Shown here one piece after another: positions 31,534-41,696 of a stretch of 64,000 bases of DNA. The stretch is from Bacillus sp. JCM 19058. Its GTDB lineage: Bacteria > Bacillota > Bacilli > Bacillales_H > Bacillaceae_D. The DNA is taken from contig BAXO01000005.1 in the NCBI GenBank assembly GCA_001310555.1, positions 1 through 64,000 on the forward strand, written 5' to 3'. Both the position numbers and the translations under genes were made by a program. Each line of letters opens with the position of its first letter. The stretch's first letter is position 1. The notes beneath the pieces are model-generated. The model was not told the DNA's origin. It saw only the letters and a list, made by a program, of their open reading frames with translations, and did no database searches.

Positions 31534-33945
31534 ACATCCCGACCCTCCTTAAGGCGCAGCTTAATCATAGCCACTACTCCAAGAGCAGCGATTGCAAGAA
31601 CGAGGATTTCCAAGATCGTATCGAGTCCCCGGAAATCGACTAAAATAACGTTAACGATATTATAACCCCCTGCCAGTTCCTTGGCGTTCGCGATAAAATA
31701 ATCGGAAATCGGTTCAAACCCGGCCTCGTTTCCGAGGGCAAGGGAGCTGAGGGCAAGCGCGGTTACAATCGCACCGACTCCAATCGAAATAAGAAGGTTA
31801 ACGAAATTAAAGCGCGGCTTAAACGACTCTTTTCGCAATTCCGGCAAATGATAAAAGGCGACCATAAACAGCACAACCGATACGGTTTCAACTAGGAGCT
31901 GTGTCAGCGCCAAGTCGGGCGCACGGAAAATAACAAAATATAAAGCAATCAAAAACCCGACAACTCCCGTAACGATAATTGCGACGATTCGATTGTTAAT
32001 GAATGGAATCGAAACAACAGCACCAATAAACACGATCGTCAACACGAGTATATATGGGGTGATAGCTGCGGTGTTTACCGGATCAATCGCAAGGGCATCA
32101 TATCGGAACATCGTATAAGCAACAATTAAAATCATAAAGGTCCACATATAGACGAAATAGTCTCGTAGACGTCCCGTCATCTGCGCTCTCGTCACAAGCT
32201 GTGAGCCTTTAATCGTCCCAGACAGTGTTTGATCATAAAACCAATTTAGCGGATCGCGCTCCCTTTCATATAGTGAGAGCTTGCTCCATTTGTTCATTAG
32301 AACAAATAATAATGCGCCGATTAGCACAACCCCGGCAGTCATTAGTAACTCAAAGTTAAAGCCGTGCCACATGGAAATATCGACTTCAAATCCAGCTCCG
32401 AGCCCTGGCATTATCGCCATCATTGTCGGCTCGATTAAGCTGTAGGAAAGCAGGTTCGGAAACAGGCCGAAAATAACGACAAGGGAAGCTAAAATAATAG
32501 GGCTAATCAGCATTCCGAAAGGGGCTTCGTGCACCTTCTTCTCGTAGCTGTCTGGCTTAAATTTGCCAGTAAACGTTTTGAAAAATAAGATCAAGCAATA
32601 AAGAAAGGTAAATATACTAGCAATCCACGCGATGACCGGGAAGATATAGCCGAACGTTTGCATATGAAACACATCAGCTGTCGTCGCGTTTGTCACAGCC
32701 GTAAAAAAAACATTTCCTTGCTCAGAAAGCCATTAAATGGCGGAAGCCCAGCCATCGATGCCGTTCCGACTAAAGAGATGGTAAAGGTGACCGGCATGAT
32801 CGTCATTAATCCGCCGAGCTTGCGAATATCTCTCGTCCCGGTTTCATGATCAATGATTCCGGCAGCCATAAACAATCCGCCTTTAAATGTAGCATGATTA
32901 ATCAGGTGGAATATGGCCGTCAGTGTAGCTGCGATAAAAATAGTTTGATCCATCGCTTCTCCGCCATCGTAAAGCGAAGCAGAGCCAAGGCCGAGCAGAC
33001 ACATAATTAAACCAAGCTGGCTCACGGTCGAAAAGGCTAGAATGCCTTTCAAATCCTTTTGGCGAACGGCAGAGATAGAGCCCCAAATAAGGGTCATGAC
33101 GCCAAAGCTTGCTATAATCCAAAACCACTCAGCAGAGCCGCCGAAAACCGGGGTTAGACGGGCAACTAAATAGATGCCTGCTTTTACCATCGTTGCCGAG
33201 TGTAAGTAGGCACTAACCGGTGTAGGTGCTTCCATCGCATCAGGTAACCATATATGAAATGGAAATTGAGCCGATTTAGTAAATGCACCGAGTAGAATTA
33301 GAATCATAGCCGGTAAAAATAAAGAGCTAGCCGCGATGACATCCGCGCTTTCGATTAAGCCTTGAATACTGAAGGTTCCCGTAACAACATAAAGCAGCGA
33401 AAAACCAGCGAGCATTGAAAAACCGCCAAAAACAGTGATCAACAGCGATTTTTGCGCTCCATAAATCGATTTTTCCCGCTGGAACCAATAGCTAATCAAA
33501 AGCGAAGAGGCAATACTCGTCACTTCCCAAAACACGTAAAGCACAATAACATTGTCTGAAAGGACGACCCCAAGCATCGCCCCCATAAACATGAGTAAAT
33601 AAACATAAAAGTTGTTCAGCTTCTCCGTTTTTTTTCGATAAGTAAAAAAATGGAGTAAAGGGCAACTAGCGAGCCTATACCTGTTATTAGAAGAACAAAT
33701 AATAGACTGAGGCCGTCAAGGTATACGGTAAAGTTTATTCCGAGGCTTGGAACCCATTCGATTGTTTTTAATACGGTCTCATGGCTCATCGTCACTGGAA
33801 TGTATTGAATAAAATAAACAAACAGCAAAAATGGGAGAATAAGCACAAACCAGCCAGTATGTATGGAACGAGCATATTTATACAGAAATGGAACGAGAAG
33901 GGCAAATAAAAATGGTGAAATAGTTGCCCAATGTAACAACGTCAA
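31530..33945 (-). CDS. mrpA: Na+/H+ antiporter subunit MrpA (frameshifted)
   Basis: Largest Mrp subunit, NuoL-like with a C-terminal MbhD/MbhE-like extension. N-terminal [20 protein letters not shown]; core [19 protein letters not shown] (conserved Glu), [61 protein letters not shown]-terminal [30 protein letters not shown]. Breaks: T/A runs at 33628-33635 and 33644-33650, and run 32703-32710 (net change of +2 or -1). The start is TTG at 33945, 8 bases after a perfect AAGGAGG. Joined length is about 805 residues. First gene of mrpABCDEFG. Confidence 0.94.
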
Positions 33946-34606
33946 ATCTAAGACCTCCTTAAAGAACAGTACTTGTAGTCAAGTTGTTAATGGAATGAAG
34001 AAATACACATGCTTTATCTAGGGGCTGTTCAAAAAAAATGAGCAGAGAGCTTGCGGAATATTTAAGCAATGAAAGTGAGCTTGTCCAAAAAAAATAAAAA
34101 TTCGAGCTTCGAAGGCTTTCTCTTATAAAATCGTCTCGGAAACTTCATTAGCGACAGCGGCCTGTGAGTGGACAACCGTTGTCGGTACGTGCGCAATCTT
34201 GGCTGAACAAAATCGGTGTTCATATAACTGATGATTATCTTTCTTTTGGACGAGCACTTTTTTGAGAGCTTTTTCTCCGACAAATAATAAAGCTTACCTA
34301 GAGTATAGCGTAATTTATTAGTATATGCATTAGTCGTTCAGCCGATTGTCTCACTTTCAATCGAATTGTTAAATAAGTAGAGACTAGGGATAAATTCGTA
34401 AAATTTTTTTTGCAAAACGAACGTTTTTTTCGACGATAAACCGTTCGATTCCTTAAAGACATGAATCTCGTCACTCCCGCTTTCACTTAAAGGAATGGTA
34501 TTTTCCTTATAATGCTTGAATAGCGGCAGAGTTACCAATTTGAAAGTATATTATGACCTAAATATTGCAATCCTATGAAGACAACGATCTTGATAGGGTG
34601 AAAAAT
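33946..34606. other. Intergenic region between mrp operon and small membrane protein
   Basis: About 660 bp without a supported gene. Short minus-strand ORFs of 62-73 codons are present but lack domains. A sequence GGGGCTGTTCAAAAA at 34020 resembles the outer end of some insertion sequences, but no transposase or second end was found. The mrp promoter must lie in the left part; no clear -35/-10 pair stands out. Confidence 0.4.
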
Positions 34607-34834
34607 ATGAATAAAAGACAAAAGGTGATTGCCAGTGCTAGTTTGTTCATTGTTTTATTGCTTGGCGCTTGGTTCGCAAATGAAAGAAGCGATGACCGGA
34701 ATTTGCGTAGCTGGAAAGACGATCCGAAAGGGTTTAGACTGCAACAAATGAACGAGGATGAGCTCGACCCGTCACGACCATTTGCTCCAAGGGAATATAT
34801 TAGAATTCGTGAGGTTGAGGAAGGGGAGGAATAA
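34607..34834 (+). CDS. Small membrane-anchored protein of unknown function
   Basis: A 75-residue protein: MNKRQKVIASASLFIVLLLGAWFANERSDDRNLRSW, a single N-terminal helix, then a charged extracytoplasmic tail ending EYIRIREVEEGEE. ATG 34607 has GGGTG 7 bases upstream; the open frame extends to a TTG at 34565 without a ribosome binding site. Followed by a terminator shared with the convergent sda. I do not recognise a family. Confidence 0.65.
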   Translation: MNKRQKVIASASLFIVLLLGAWFANERSDDRNLRSWKDDPKGFRLQQMNEDELDPSRPFAPREYIRIREVEEGEE

Positions 34835-34836
34835 TT

Positions 34837-34871
34837 TAAAGAGGAAGCGCAGCATCGCGCTTCCTCTTTAC
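34837..34871. terminator. Bidirectional terminator between small membrane gene and sda
   Basis: AAAGAGGAAGCGC and GCGCTTCCTCTTT with a six-base loop; A and T flanks suit both directions. Confidence 0.85.
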
Positions 34872-34874
34872 CGT

Positions 34875-35014
34875 TTATGAAGTGAGTTTTATTTTATCCC
34901 CAAGTGAACGTTTAGTAATTTCCAAACGAATAATTTCAATAAAATCAGACTGAGGTCCAAATTCACAGCTTTATAGTAGGTTTCAATTAGGAGTTCATCA
35001 GACAAGTTTTGCAT
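34875..35014 (-). CDS. sda: Sporulation checkpoint inhibitor Sda (frameshifted small gene)
   Basis: Two minus-strand frames read MQNLSDELLIETYYKAVNLDL and SDFIEIIRLEITKRSLGDKIKLTS. Joined by restoring one C near 34953 they give about 46 residues with the LSDELLIE-Y-KA and FI-LI--EI-RRSL pattern of Sda. Sda blocks autophosphorylation of sporulation kinases when replication is blocked. It is too short and broken for ordinary gene calling. Position before yqeG and next to DnaA boxes matches B. subtilis. AGGGTG is close to the ATG, so a slightly different start is possible. Confidence 0.8.
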
Positions 35015-35277
35015 CGCACCCTGCCGAGTATATGTGACAGGTTCACCTCCTTTTGTTTAAATAGTAAAAGGGAGCAAAAAGTAAAGTGTTTTGCTCCTTG
35101 CTTTTTAGAGCAAGGTTTCACTGGTTGAAGCGTTAATCAAGGATGAATGAACGAGGTTGGTTCGAATAAATATTTGGAGAGCTGTCTTAATTTTATTTTT
35201 GCTTGCATATGATGTAGGTTGCCTATTTTCATTAATTTATATCGTAGCATGAACGTTATAAGAGAACAACCGTTCGT

Positions 35278-35427
35278 TTATCCACAAGTACCCGTGGATA
35301 ACTTGTGGATTTCCTGTTTATTACTGTTATGAAATTGATAATAACAAGGTATTGAGTCGTGTATAACTTTATCCACAAGTGTTGAGAAGTGAGTGGTTTT
35401 GTCGAAAAGTTTTTATGTTTATCCGCT
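35278..35427. promoter_or_regulatory. DnaA-box cluster between sda and yqeG
   Basis: Two perfect boxes TTATCCACA on the plus strand (35278-35286 and 35369-35377), one one-mismatch box on the minus strand (CGTGGATAA, 35293-35301), and two weaker ones (TGTGGATTT at 35304, TTATCCGCT at 35419). B. subtilis has a known DnaA-binding cluster at the equivalent sda-yqeG interval, where DnaA activates sda and the cluster helps control initiation. Confidence 0.8.
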
Positions 35428-35595
35428 TGTTTCCTTTGTCTTTCTTGATTTTTGTCGATATTTCGCGTAAAGAGAAATTGCAGCTCACTTATTGAAAAAT
35501 CCGTTATTGCACGGTATAGTTAAAGATTGACTATACAAGAACGCATTTACCAGAGGCAAACAGAGACATAATTACTATTTTTGGAGGCTAGAAAC

Positions 35596-36121
35596 TTGCT
35601 AAAATCGCTGCTGCCTGATCAGTATGTAGAAAGTATTTATGACATTAATCTTAACGAATTAAAAAAAAAGGGAATTAAAGGAGTCATTACCGATTTGGAC
35701 AATACTCTGGTGGAATGGGATCGGCCAGATGCTACCCCAGAAGTTCGCCAGTGGTTAAGTAAGCTGCAAGATGCCGGGATGAGCGTAACAGTCGTTTCGA
35801 ACAACTCTGAAAAAAAGGGTCAAGGCTTTTTGCGATCCTGAGGAGATCGTATTTATCCATAGTGCGAAAAAGCCGTTAAGAAACGCATTTAAACAAGCAT
35901 TGCAGCAAATGAACCTTTCTCCGAATGAAGTGGTGGTCGTCGGAGATCAGCTCTTTACGGATGTGCTCGGAGGAAACCGGACGGGACTGCACACAATTTT
36001 AGTTGTTCCGGTTGCGAGTACGGATGGGCTGATGACTCGCTTTAATCGACGCATGGAAAGAGTTGTACTGAAAAAGATGAGAAAAAAAGGGATGATCCAT
36101 TGGGAGGATAAGGATGAATAA
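35596..36121 (+). CDS. yqeG: HAD-superfamily phosphatase YqeG (frameshifted)
   Basis: HAD subfamily IIIA phosphatase: motif I ITDLDNTLVEWDRP, motif II VVSNNSE, and motif III VVVGDQLFTDVLGGNRTG. Physiological substrate unknown; related to mitochondrial PTPMT/Gep4 phosphatidylglycerophosphate phosphatases. An extra A in 35810-35816 breaks the frame. TTG start at 35596 behind TGGAGGC. Joined length is about 174 residues. It overlaps yqeH by 8 bases. Confidence 0.92.
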
Positions 36122-37230
36122 CCACGATTTAATGTGTGCGGGCTGCGGGGTAAGCATTCAAACCGAGGACAAGCAGGGAGTCGGCTATGCACCTGAATCC
36201 GCCCTAAAACGCGAGCATGTGATTTGCCAGCGTTGCTTTCGCTTAAAGCACTATAACGAAGTTCAAGATGTCCCATTGACAGGAGACGATTTTTTTTAAA
36301 AATTTTAAATACGCTAGGCGAAAAGGATGCGTTAATTGTTAAAGTTGTTGATTTGTTTGATTTCAACGGAAGCTGGCTACCTGGTCTGCATCGCTTCGTA
36401 AACAAAAATGATGTTTTGCTCATTGGAAATAAGGCCGATCTGCTGCCGAAGTCGTTGAATTCGAACCGGTTAATCAATTGGATGAAAAAAAGCGGCGAAG
36501 GATCTCGGTTAAGCCGGTCGATGTCCTGCTTGGCAGTGCAAAAACGGGCCTTGGAATACAGGCAATTGCGGCTGAAATCGAACGGCGCCGCCGCGGAAAA
36601 GATGTTTACGTGGTTGGCTGTACAAACGTCGGTAAATCAACGTTCATTAATAAAATTATCGAGGAATTCGGCGGGGAAGACGAGCCGTTTATTACAACCT
36701 CTTATTTTCCGGGGACAACCCTTGGGATGATCGATATTCCTTTGGAGGACGGACGGACGCTATTCGATACTCCAGGTATTATCAACCATGAGCAGATGGC
36801 TCATTTTGTCGATAATAAGGGCTTGAAGGTGATTACGCCTAGCAAGGAGATCAAGCCAAGCGTTTACCAACTAAACAGTGAACAAACGCTCTTTTTTTGG
36901 CGGACTCGCTCGACTTGATTTTATTCACGGTGAGCGTTCCTCGTTCATTTGTTATTGTTCGAATGATCTTAAGATTCATCGAACCAAGCTGGATAAGGCT
37001 GATCAGCTTTATCGAGAGCACCTCGCGAGCTGCTGCAGCCGCCTAGTGGAGAAGCAAGAAAGAAATTACCACCGCTTGTGAAGCATGAATTTACGATAAA
37101 ACAAAAAAAATGTGATATTATTATTTCCGGATTAGGCTGGGTGACAGTTGCTGGCGAAGCGTTGACCGTTCACGCCTATGCACCTGAGGGAGTAAACGTA
37201 TCGATCCGTAATTCGATCATTTCTGGCTAA
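36114..37230 (+). CDS. yqeH: Ribosome-biogenesis GTPase YqeH (frameshifted)
   Basis: Circularly permuted GTPase needed for 30S assembly. N-terminal zinc finger (CAGCGVSIQTEDKQGVGYAPE...VICQRCFRL), then permuted G motifs: G4 NKADLLP, G1 GCTNVGKSTFINKII, G3 DTPGI. The C-terminal domain reads DFIHGERSSFICYCSNDLKIHRTKLDKAD and CDIIISGLGWVTVAGEALTVHAYAPEGVNVSIRNSII. Breaks: T run 36290-36297, A run 36485-36491 with another change near 36513, T run 36892-36898, and a lost G near 37028. Joined length is about 370 residues. Confidence 0.93.
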
Positions 37231-37247
37231 GGAGGAGGGGGAGTAGA

Positions 37248-38102
37248 ATGGAAAAACTGATTGGCCTGCTTGGCTATCCGCTTGGGCATACGATGTCACC
37301 ATTGATTCATAACGATGCATTCGCAAGTCTCGATATCCCTGCTTCCTATCATGCCTTCGAAGTGCATCCAAATCATCTGGAAGAGGCGATAACTGGCATA
37401 AGGGCGTTGAATTTAGCGGGATGCAATGTGACAATTCCACATAAAGTAGCTGTCATGGCTTATTTAGATCACATTGATGACGAGGCTTTGGCGATTGGTG
37501 CGGTCAATACGATCGTTAATCGTGCAGGCAAATTAATGGGCTATAATACAGATGGACGGGGCTATTATGAATCGCTCATTCAAACATTCTGTGGTCACGA
37601 GCACCTTGCCGATAAACGAGTTTTGATCATTGGTGCTGGCGGCGCGGCTAGGGCGATAGTTACTGTGTTTGCTAGGGAAAAAGCGGGAGCAATTTGTATT
37701 GCGAACCGGACGATGGAGAAAGCGGAGCGATTGGCGAACCTTCAGAAACATACGGAAGCTGACATTGAAGCTGTCACATTGGTGACTGCTAGTGAGCAGG
37801 TGGAAAGCTTTGATATTATTATTAATACGACGTCTGTAGGAATGAGCCCTAACCAATCCGAGAGTCCGCTTGCGCTTTCACGACTTAAATCACAAGCAAT
37901 TGTTAGCGATTTGATCTATAATCCAATCGAGACGAAGCTGCTCCGAGAAGCCAAATTAGCTGGAGCAAGGACCTTGGACGGGGTAGGGATGTTTGTGAAC
38001 CAAGGTGCCCTTTCCTTTGAATATTGGACAGGGCAAAAGCCTGATCGTGAGCGAATGAGACAATTAGTTTATGAAGAGCTTGGAGGAAAAAAGCGATGCT
38101 GA
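37248..38102 (+). CDS. aroE: Shikimate dehydrogenase (NADP+)
   Basis: Intact 284-residue AroE, reducing 3-dehydroshikimate to shikimate in aromatic amino acid synthesis. Motifs: LLGYPLGHTMSPLIHNDAF (shikimate-binding serines), NVTIPHKVAVMAYLDHID (catalytic Lys), NTDGRGYYESL, the Rossmann GAGGAARAIV followed by NRTMEKAERLA, and GVGMFVNQGALSFEYWTG near the end. GGAGGAGG precedes the ATG. It overlaps yhbY by 7 bases. Confidence 0.97.
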   Translation: MEKLIGLLGYPLGHTMSPLIHNDAFASLDIPASYHAFEVHPNHLEEAITGIRALNLAGCNVTIPHKVAVMAYLDHIDDEALAIGAVNTIVNRAGKLMGYNTDGRGYYESLIQTFCGHEHLADKRVLIIGAGGAARAIVTVFAREKAGAICIANRTMEKAERLANLQKHTEADIEAVTLVTASEQVESFDIIINTTSVGMSPNQSESPLALSRLKSQAIVSDLIYNPIETKLLREAKLAGARTLDGVGMFVNQGALSFEYWTGQKPDRERMRQLVYEELGGKKRC

Positions 38103-38392
38103 CAGGAAAACAAAAGCGTTACTTACGTGCAGAAGCGCACCACCTGAAGCCGATTTTTCAAGTAGGTAAAGGCGGCGTCAATGAGAACTTGCTTAAGCAG
38201 GTTTCGGAGGCGCTAGAGGCGCGAGAATTAATAAAAATTAGCGTTTTACAAAACTGTGAATATGATAAACAAAAGGTGGCTGAACTCGTTCAGAAGGGAA
38301 CGGGAGCAGAAATTGTTCAGGTTATTGGCCGAACCATTATATTGTATAAAGAATCGAAAGAGCAAAAAGAGATCGAACTCCCCTCGAATTGA
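38096..38392 (+). CDS. yhbY: RNA-binding protein YhbY (YqeI), CRM domain
   Basis: Intact 98-residue CRM-domain protein: MLTGKQKRYLRAEAHHLKPIFQVGKGGVNENLLKQVSEALEARELIKISVLQNCEYDK...QVIGRTIILYKESK. The GKGG loop is the RNA-binding signature. Associated with 50S ribosomal precursors in E. coli. Overlaps aroE; nadD follows after 24 bases. Confidence 0.95.
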   Translation: MLTGKQKRYLRAEAHHLKPIFQVGKGGVNENLLKQVSEALEARELIKISVLQNCEYDKQKVAELVQKGTGAEIVQVIGRTIILYKESKEQKEIELPSN

Positions 38393-38416
38393 CGGGTGCA
38401 AAGGTGGTTTCCTATT

Positions 38417-39074
38417 ATGAAAAAAAATTGCATTGTTCGGAGGGACCTTTGATCCGCCGCACATTGGCCATATGCTCATTGCCCAAGAAGCTTTATTACA
38501 ATACGACCTTCATGAGGTATGGTTCGTCCCAGTAAACACCCCACCGCACAAGGAAAGGAAAAGATTGGCCTCGAGCCAGGCAAGGCTGGATATGCTCAGG
38601 GAGGCAACAAGGGACGAGCCGCGATTTCGCGTGTCAACGATCGAAATCGAACGAGAAGGAAAATCGTATACAGTTGATACGCTTCAACAGTTGAAACGGC
38701 AATACCCCTATCATCAGTTTTTTTTCATCATTGGCGGGGACATGGTTGATTATTTACCAAAATGGGAAAGAATTGATGAATTAATAAACCTTGTGACATT
38801 TATCGGTGTCAAGCGACCAGGCAGTTCTTCAACTTCTAGCTACGCAAGACACGTGCTGCCGCTTAATACAGTGCAAATCGATCTCTCTTCAACCGATATT
38901 CGAAGCCGGGTTCGAAATGAGAAGCCGATTCGTTACATGGTGCCTCCTGAAGTAGAGCAAATTATTAAGGAGAGGAAATTGTATGGAAAGGAATCAGGCA
39001 CTGGAAATTGTGAAGCCACACTTAACCGATTATCGCTATCAGCACACTCTCGGAGTAGTGGAAGCAGCGATTGA
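38417..39074 (+). CDS. nadD: Nicotinate-nucleotide adenylyltransferase NadD (frameshifted)
   Basis: Adenylates nicotinate mononucleotide in NAD synthesis. After removing one A from 38420-38427 the protein begins MKKIALFGGTFDPPHIGHMLIAQEAL with the GTFDP and HxGH nucleotidyltransferase motifs, then VPVNTPPHKERK, FIIGGDMVDYLPKWERIDEL and the ISSTDIRSR-like motif LSSTDIRSRVRNEKPIRYMVPPEV. The frame as sequenced runs 92 bases into yqeK, giving an untypical tail after KERKLYG, so there may be another indel close to the true end near 38990. Confidence 0.93.
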
Positions 39075-39549
39075 GTTAGCAGAACGCTTTGATGGAAACA
39101 AAGAAAAGGCTGAATTGGCGGCTATTTTTCATGATTATGCGAAGTTTCGCGACCGAGATGAGATGCGTTTACTCGTGAAAAATACTTTAACGAACAAGCT
39201 CATTCTTGATTACGGAGATGAGCTACTGCATGCCCCGTGTGCGGCCTATTATTTACCGGAAGAAGTAGGGGTAACCGATGAAGAGATTCTTCAAGCGATC
39301 GCATCACATACAACGGGTCGGGTAGGGATGTCCTTGCTCGAAAAAATTATCTTCCTTGCCGATTACATTGAGCCCGGTCGACAATTCCAAGGCGTGGACC
39401 AAGTGCGACAGCTAGCCAAGAAGAATTTGGATGCGGCGATTATACAAGCGCTTGAGCAAACGATCTGTTTTCTGCTGAAGCGCAGACAGCTTATTTATCC
39501 CGAAACGCTTGCTACGTATAACGATCTCGTCAAGAAAAATGAGAACTGA
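38983..39549 (+). CDS. yqeK: HD-domain hydrolase YqeK (symmetrical Ap4A hydrolase)
   Basis: Intact 188-residue HD-domain protein: RYQHTLGVVEAAIELAERF, AAIFHDYAKFRDRDEM (HD pair), ASHTTGRVGMSLLEKIIFLADYIEPGR. Bacterial YqeK proteins hydrolyse diadenosine tetraphosphate. Coupled to nadD, as in B. subtilis. AAGGAGAGG precedes the ATG. Confidence 0.93.
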   Translation: MERNQALEIVKPHLTDYRYQHTLGVVEAAIELAERFDGNKEKAELAAIFHDYAKFRDRDEMRLLVKNTLTNKLILDYGDELLHAPCAAYYLPEEVGVTDEEILQAIASHTTGRVGMSLLEKIIFLADYIEPGRQFQGVDQVRQLAKKNLDAAIIQALEQTICFLLKRRQLIYPETLATYNDLVKKNEN

Positions 39550-39626
39550 CCCAACGCCGGAATGCTGAAACGCTACTCTTATTTTGGCTGTCTAGACACT
39601 ATTAAAGTAAAAGGAGTGATTGTTCA

Positions 39627-39978
39627 TTGAATGATCTTAGCTTGAACCTTGTTGCAAAAACGCTCGATGACAAACGAGCAGAAAATATTGTTGCTTTAAA
39701 TATGAAAGGAATATCGCTGATTGCTGATTATTTTGTCGTTTGCCACGGGAACTCGGCAAAGCAAGTCCAAGCCATTGCTTTCGAACTAAAAAAAACTTGC
39801 TCACGACACAGGAATCGAAATTAAGCGGTTGGAGGGCTACGATCAAGCGCGCTGGATCTTAATTGATTTGGGCGACATCGTCGTTCACGTTTTTCATAAG
39901 GACGAAAGAACGTATTATAACCTTGAAAAACTCTGGGGTGACGCCCCGATAGTCGAACTCGAAGGAGCTTTGGATTAA
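39627..39978 (+). CDS. rsfS: Ribosome silencing factor RsfS (frameshifted)
   Basis: DUF143 protein that binds uL14 and prevents subunit joining in starvation. The N-terminal half LVAKTLDDKRAENIVALNMKGISLIADYFVVCHGNSAKQVQAIAFELKK joins LAHDTGIEIKRLEGYDQARWILIDLGDIVVHVFHKDERTYYNLEKLWGDAP after removal of one A from 39788-39795. Joined length is about 116 residues. The start is TTG at 39627 behind AAGGAGTG; the stop overlaps the next ATG. Confidence 0.94.
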
Positions 39979-40848
39979 TGGAATGGCAGGCTGGTGATAT
40001 CGTTCGGTTAAACGTTCTGAGGGTTAGTGATTTTGGCTATTTTATAGGACAAGCAGATAACGATATGAATATATTATTGCATCGTCGTGAGGCGAACCGG
40101 GAATTGGAAATTGGTGAAGACGTTGAGGTCTTTTTGTACCATGATCATCAAAACCGACTGGCGGCAACAATGACAATGCCGATGTTACAATTTGAGCAAA
40201 TAGCCTGGCTCGAAATCGTTTCAGTGGAGCCGGGGCACGGGGTCTTCCTTTATAATGGAATTTCGAGAGATTTGTTTTTGTCGATGGATGAACTGCCGAC
40301 GAATCGAAAGCTATGGCCGCAGCCCGGTGATAAGCTACCGGTTTCATTAACGAGAGACAAAAAAAGGAAGGCTGATGGGCCGTCTCGTCCGTGGGCAACC
40401 GATTGAAAAACAATCAGGAGAAGCAAAGGCAGATGTCATGAATCAGGAGCTTTATGCGCGTGTTTACCATTTCGGTGAGAAAGGCGTCTTCCTTTTAACG
40501 GAATTAAAGCGATACATCGCCTTCCTTCATGAGGACGAATATACTTACCACCCCCGTTTAGGCGAGCGTATGAAGGTACGGGTAACTTTTGTCAGGCCTG
40601 ATGGGCGTATTAACGTTACAGCTAAGCCGCTCCGCTCAGAACAGCAGAGTGACGATGCCGAGCAGATTCTCGCTTATTTAAACGCACGCAACGGAGCAAT
40701 GCCATACTCGGATAAAAGTCAGCCGGAGGATATTAAGAAGCGTTTTACGATGAGTAAATCTGCCTTTAAACGGGGATTAGGAAAGCTCCTCAAAGAAGGT
40801 AAAATTGAACAACGCGACGGCTGGACCTATGTAAAGGAGGAGCAATGA
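39978..40848 (+). CDS. cvfB: S1-domain RNA-binding protein CvfB/YitL family (frameshifted)
   Basis: Joined protein of about 289 residues: a first S1-like OB fold (GDIVRLNVLRVSDFGYFIGQAD...NILLHRREA), a second repeat (IVSVEPGHGVFLYNGISRDLFLSMDEL), a third (ELYARVYHFGEKGVFLLTELKRYIAFLHEDE), and a C-terminal winged helix (RFTMSKSAFKRGLGKLLKEGKIEQRDGWTYV) as in S. aureus CvfB. An extra A in 40359-40365 breaks the frame. Start ATG overlaps the rsfS stop and its stop overlaps yqeM, so it is translationally coupled on both sides. B. subtilis has no such gene here. Confidence 0.88.
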
Positions 40849-41613
40849 ATTATTTGACGTTCGCCAACTTATACGACGGTTTAATGAAAGAAGCTCCCTA
40901 CGATCAATGGCTTGGGTACGTCAAACGATCATTTTCCGAGCAACCGCTAACGGGGAAAACGTTTTTAGATGTTGGCTGCGGCACAGGAGAATTGCTGCTG
41001 CTGCTTCAACAGGAAGGAGGGCTCGTCACCGGTCTCGATTTGTCAGAAGACATGCTGACGATTGCCGAAGCGAAAAACGAGCGCGCCGGTTTCGACCTGC
41101 CCTGTTTGCGCTGGATATGAGCCAGCTCCCTGTACTCGGACAATTTGATGCCGTGACTGTCTTTTGCGATTCACTTAATTATTTGACGACTGAGGACCAG
41201 GTTAAATCGGCATTTGCTGGCTTTTCAAACCAGCTTAAGCAGGGAGGTTTGCTGCTATTTGACGTGCATTCCCTAAAAAAAAATTTCAGATCACTTTATT
41301 GGCAACACGTTTACAAGCGATCACCCCGACATATCCTATATTTGGCATTCCTTTGCAGGCACGGAGGAACATAGCGTCGAGCATCAGCTCACTTTTTTTT
41401 GTACATACGGATGCAGGATTGTATCAAAGATTTGAGGAAACCCATATACAGCGTACCTTTTCATTGGCTCACTACGAAAAATGGTTGCAGGAGACCGGTT
41501 TTTCGATCGAGGATATATCGGCAGGTTTTGGGCGGTCTCCGTTAACGGAGACTAGCGAAAGAATTTTTGTGAAAGCGAGAAAAAAAATAAAGGAAAATCC
41601 CGTTTTTTGTTGA
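40845..41613 (+). CDS. yqeM: SAM-dependent methyltransferase YqeM (frameshifted)
   Basis: Class I methyltransferase of about 255 residues: YDGLMKEAPYDQWLGYV, motif I TFLDVGCGTGELLLLLQQEG, GLDLSEDMLTIAEAK, MSQLPVLGQFDAVTVFCDSLNYL, LKQGGLLLFDVHSLKK, and HTDAGLYQRFEETHIQRTFSLAHYEKWLQETGFSI. Breaks lie near 41103 (missing C) and at the A run 41275-41283, with a further change before 41393. The substrate is unknown. Follows the rsfS region as in B. subtilis. Confidence 0.88.
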
Positions 41614-41696
41614 ATGATATAAATAAATGAGCGCTCAGTAAAATGGGCGGCCGGCTTTAACTGCCGCCGCCTGTCGAAATTGAAAACATAATAAAT

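Noticed and set aside
34012..34120. Possible insertion-sequence end (GGGGCTGTTCAAAAA)
   Set aside because: Only one such end was seen, with no matching inverted copy, target duplication or transposase nearby.
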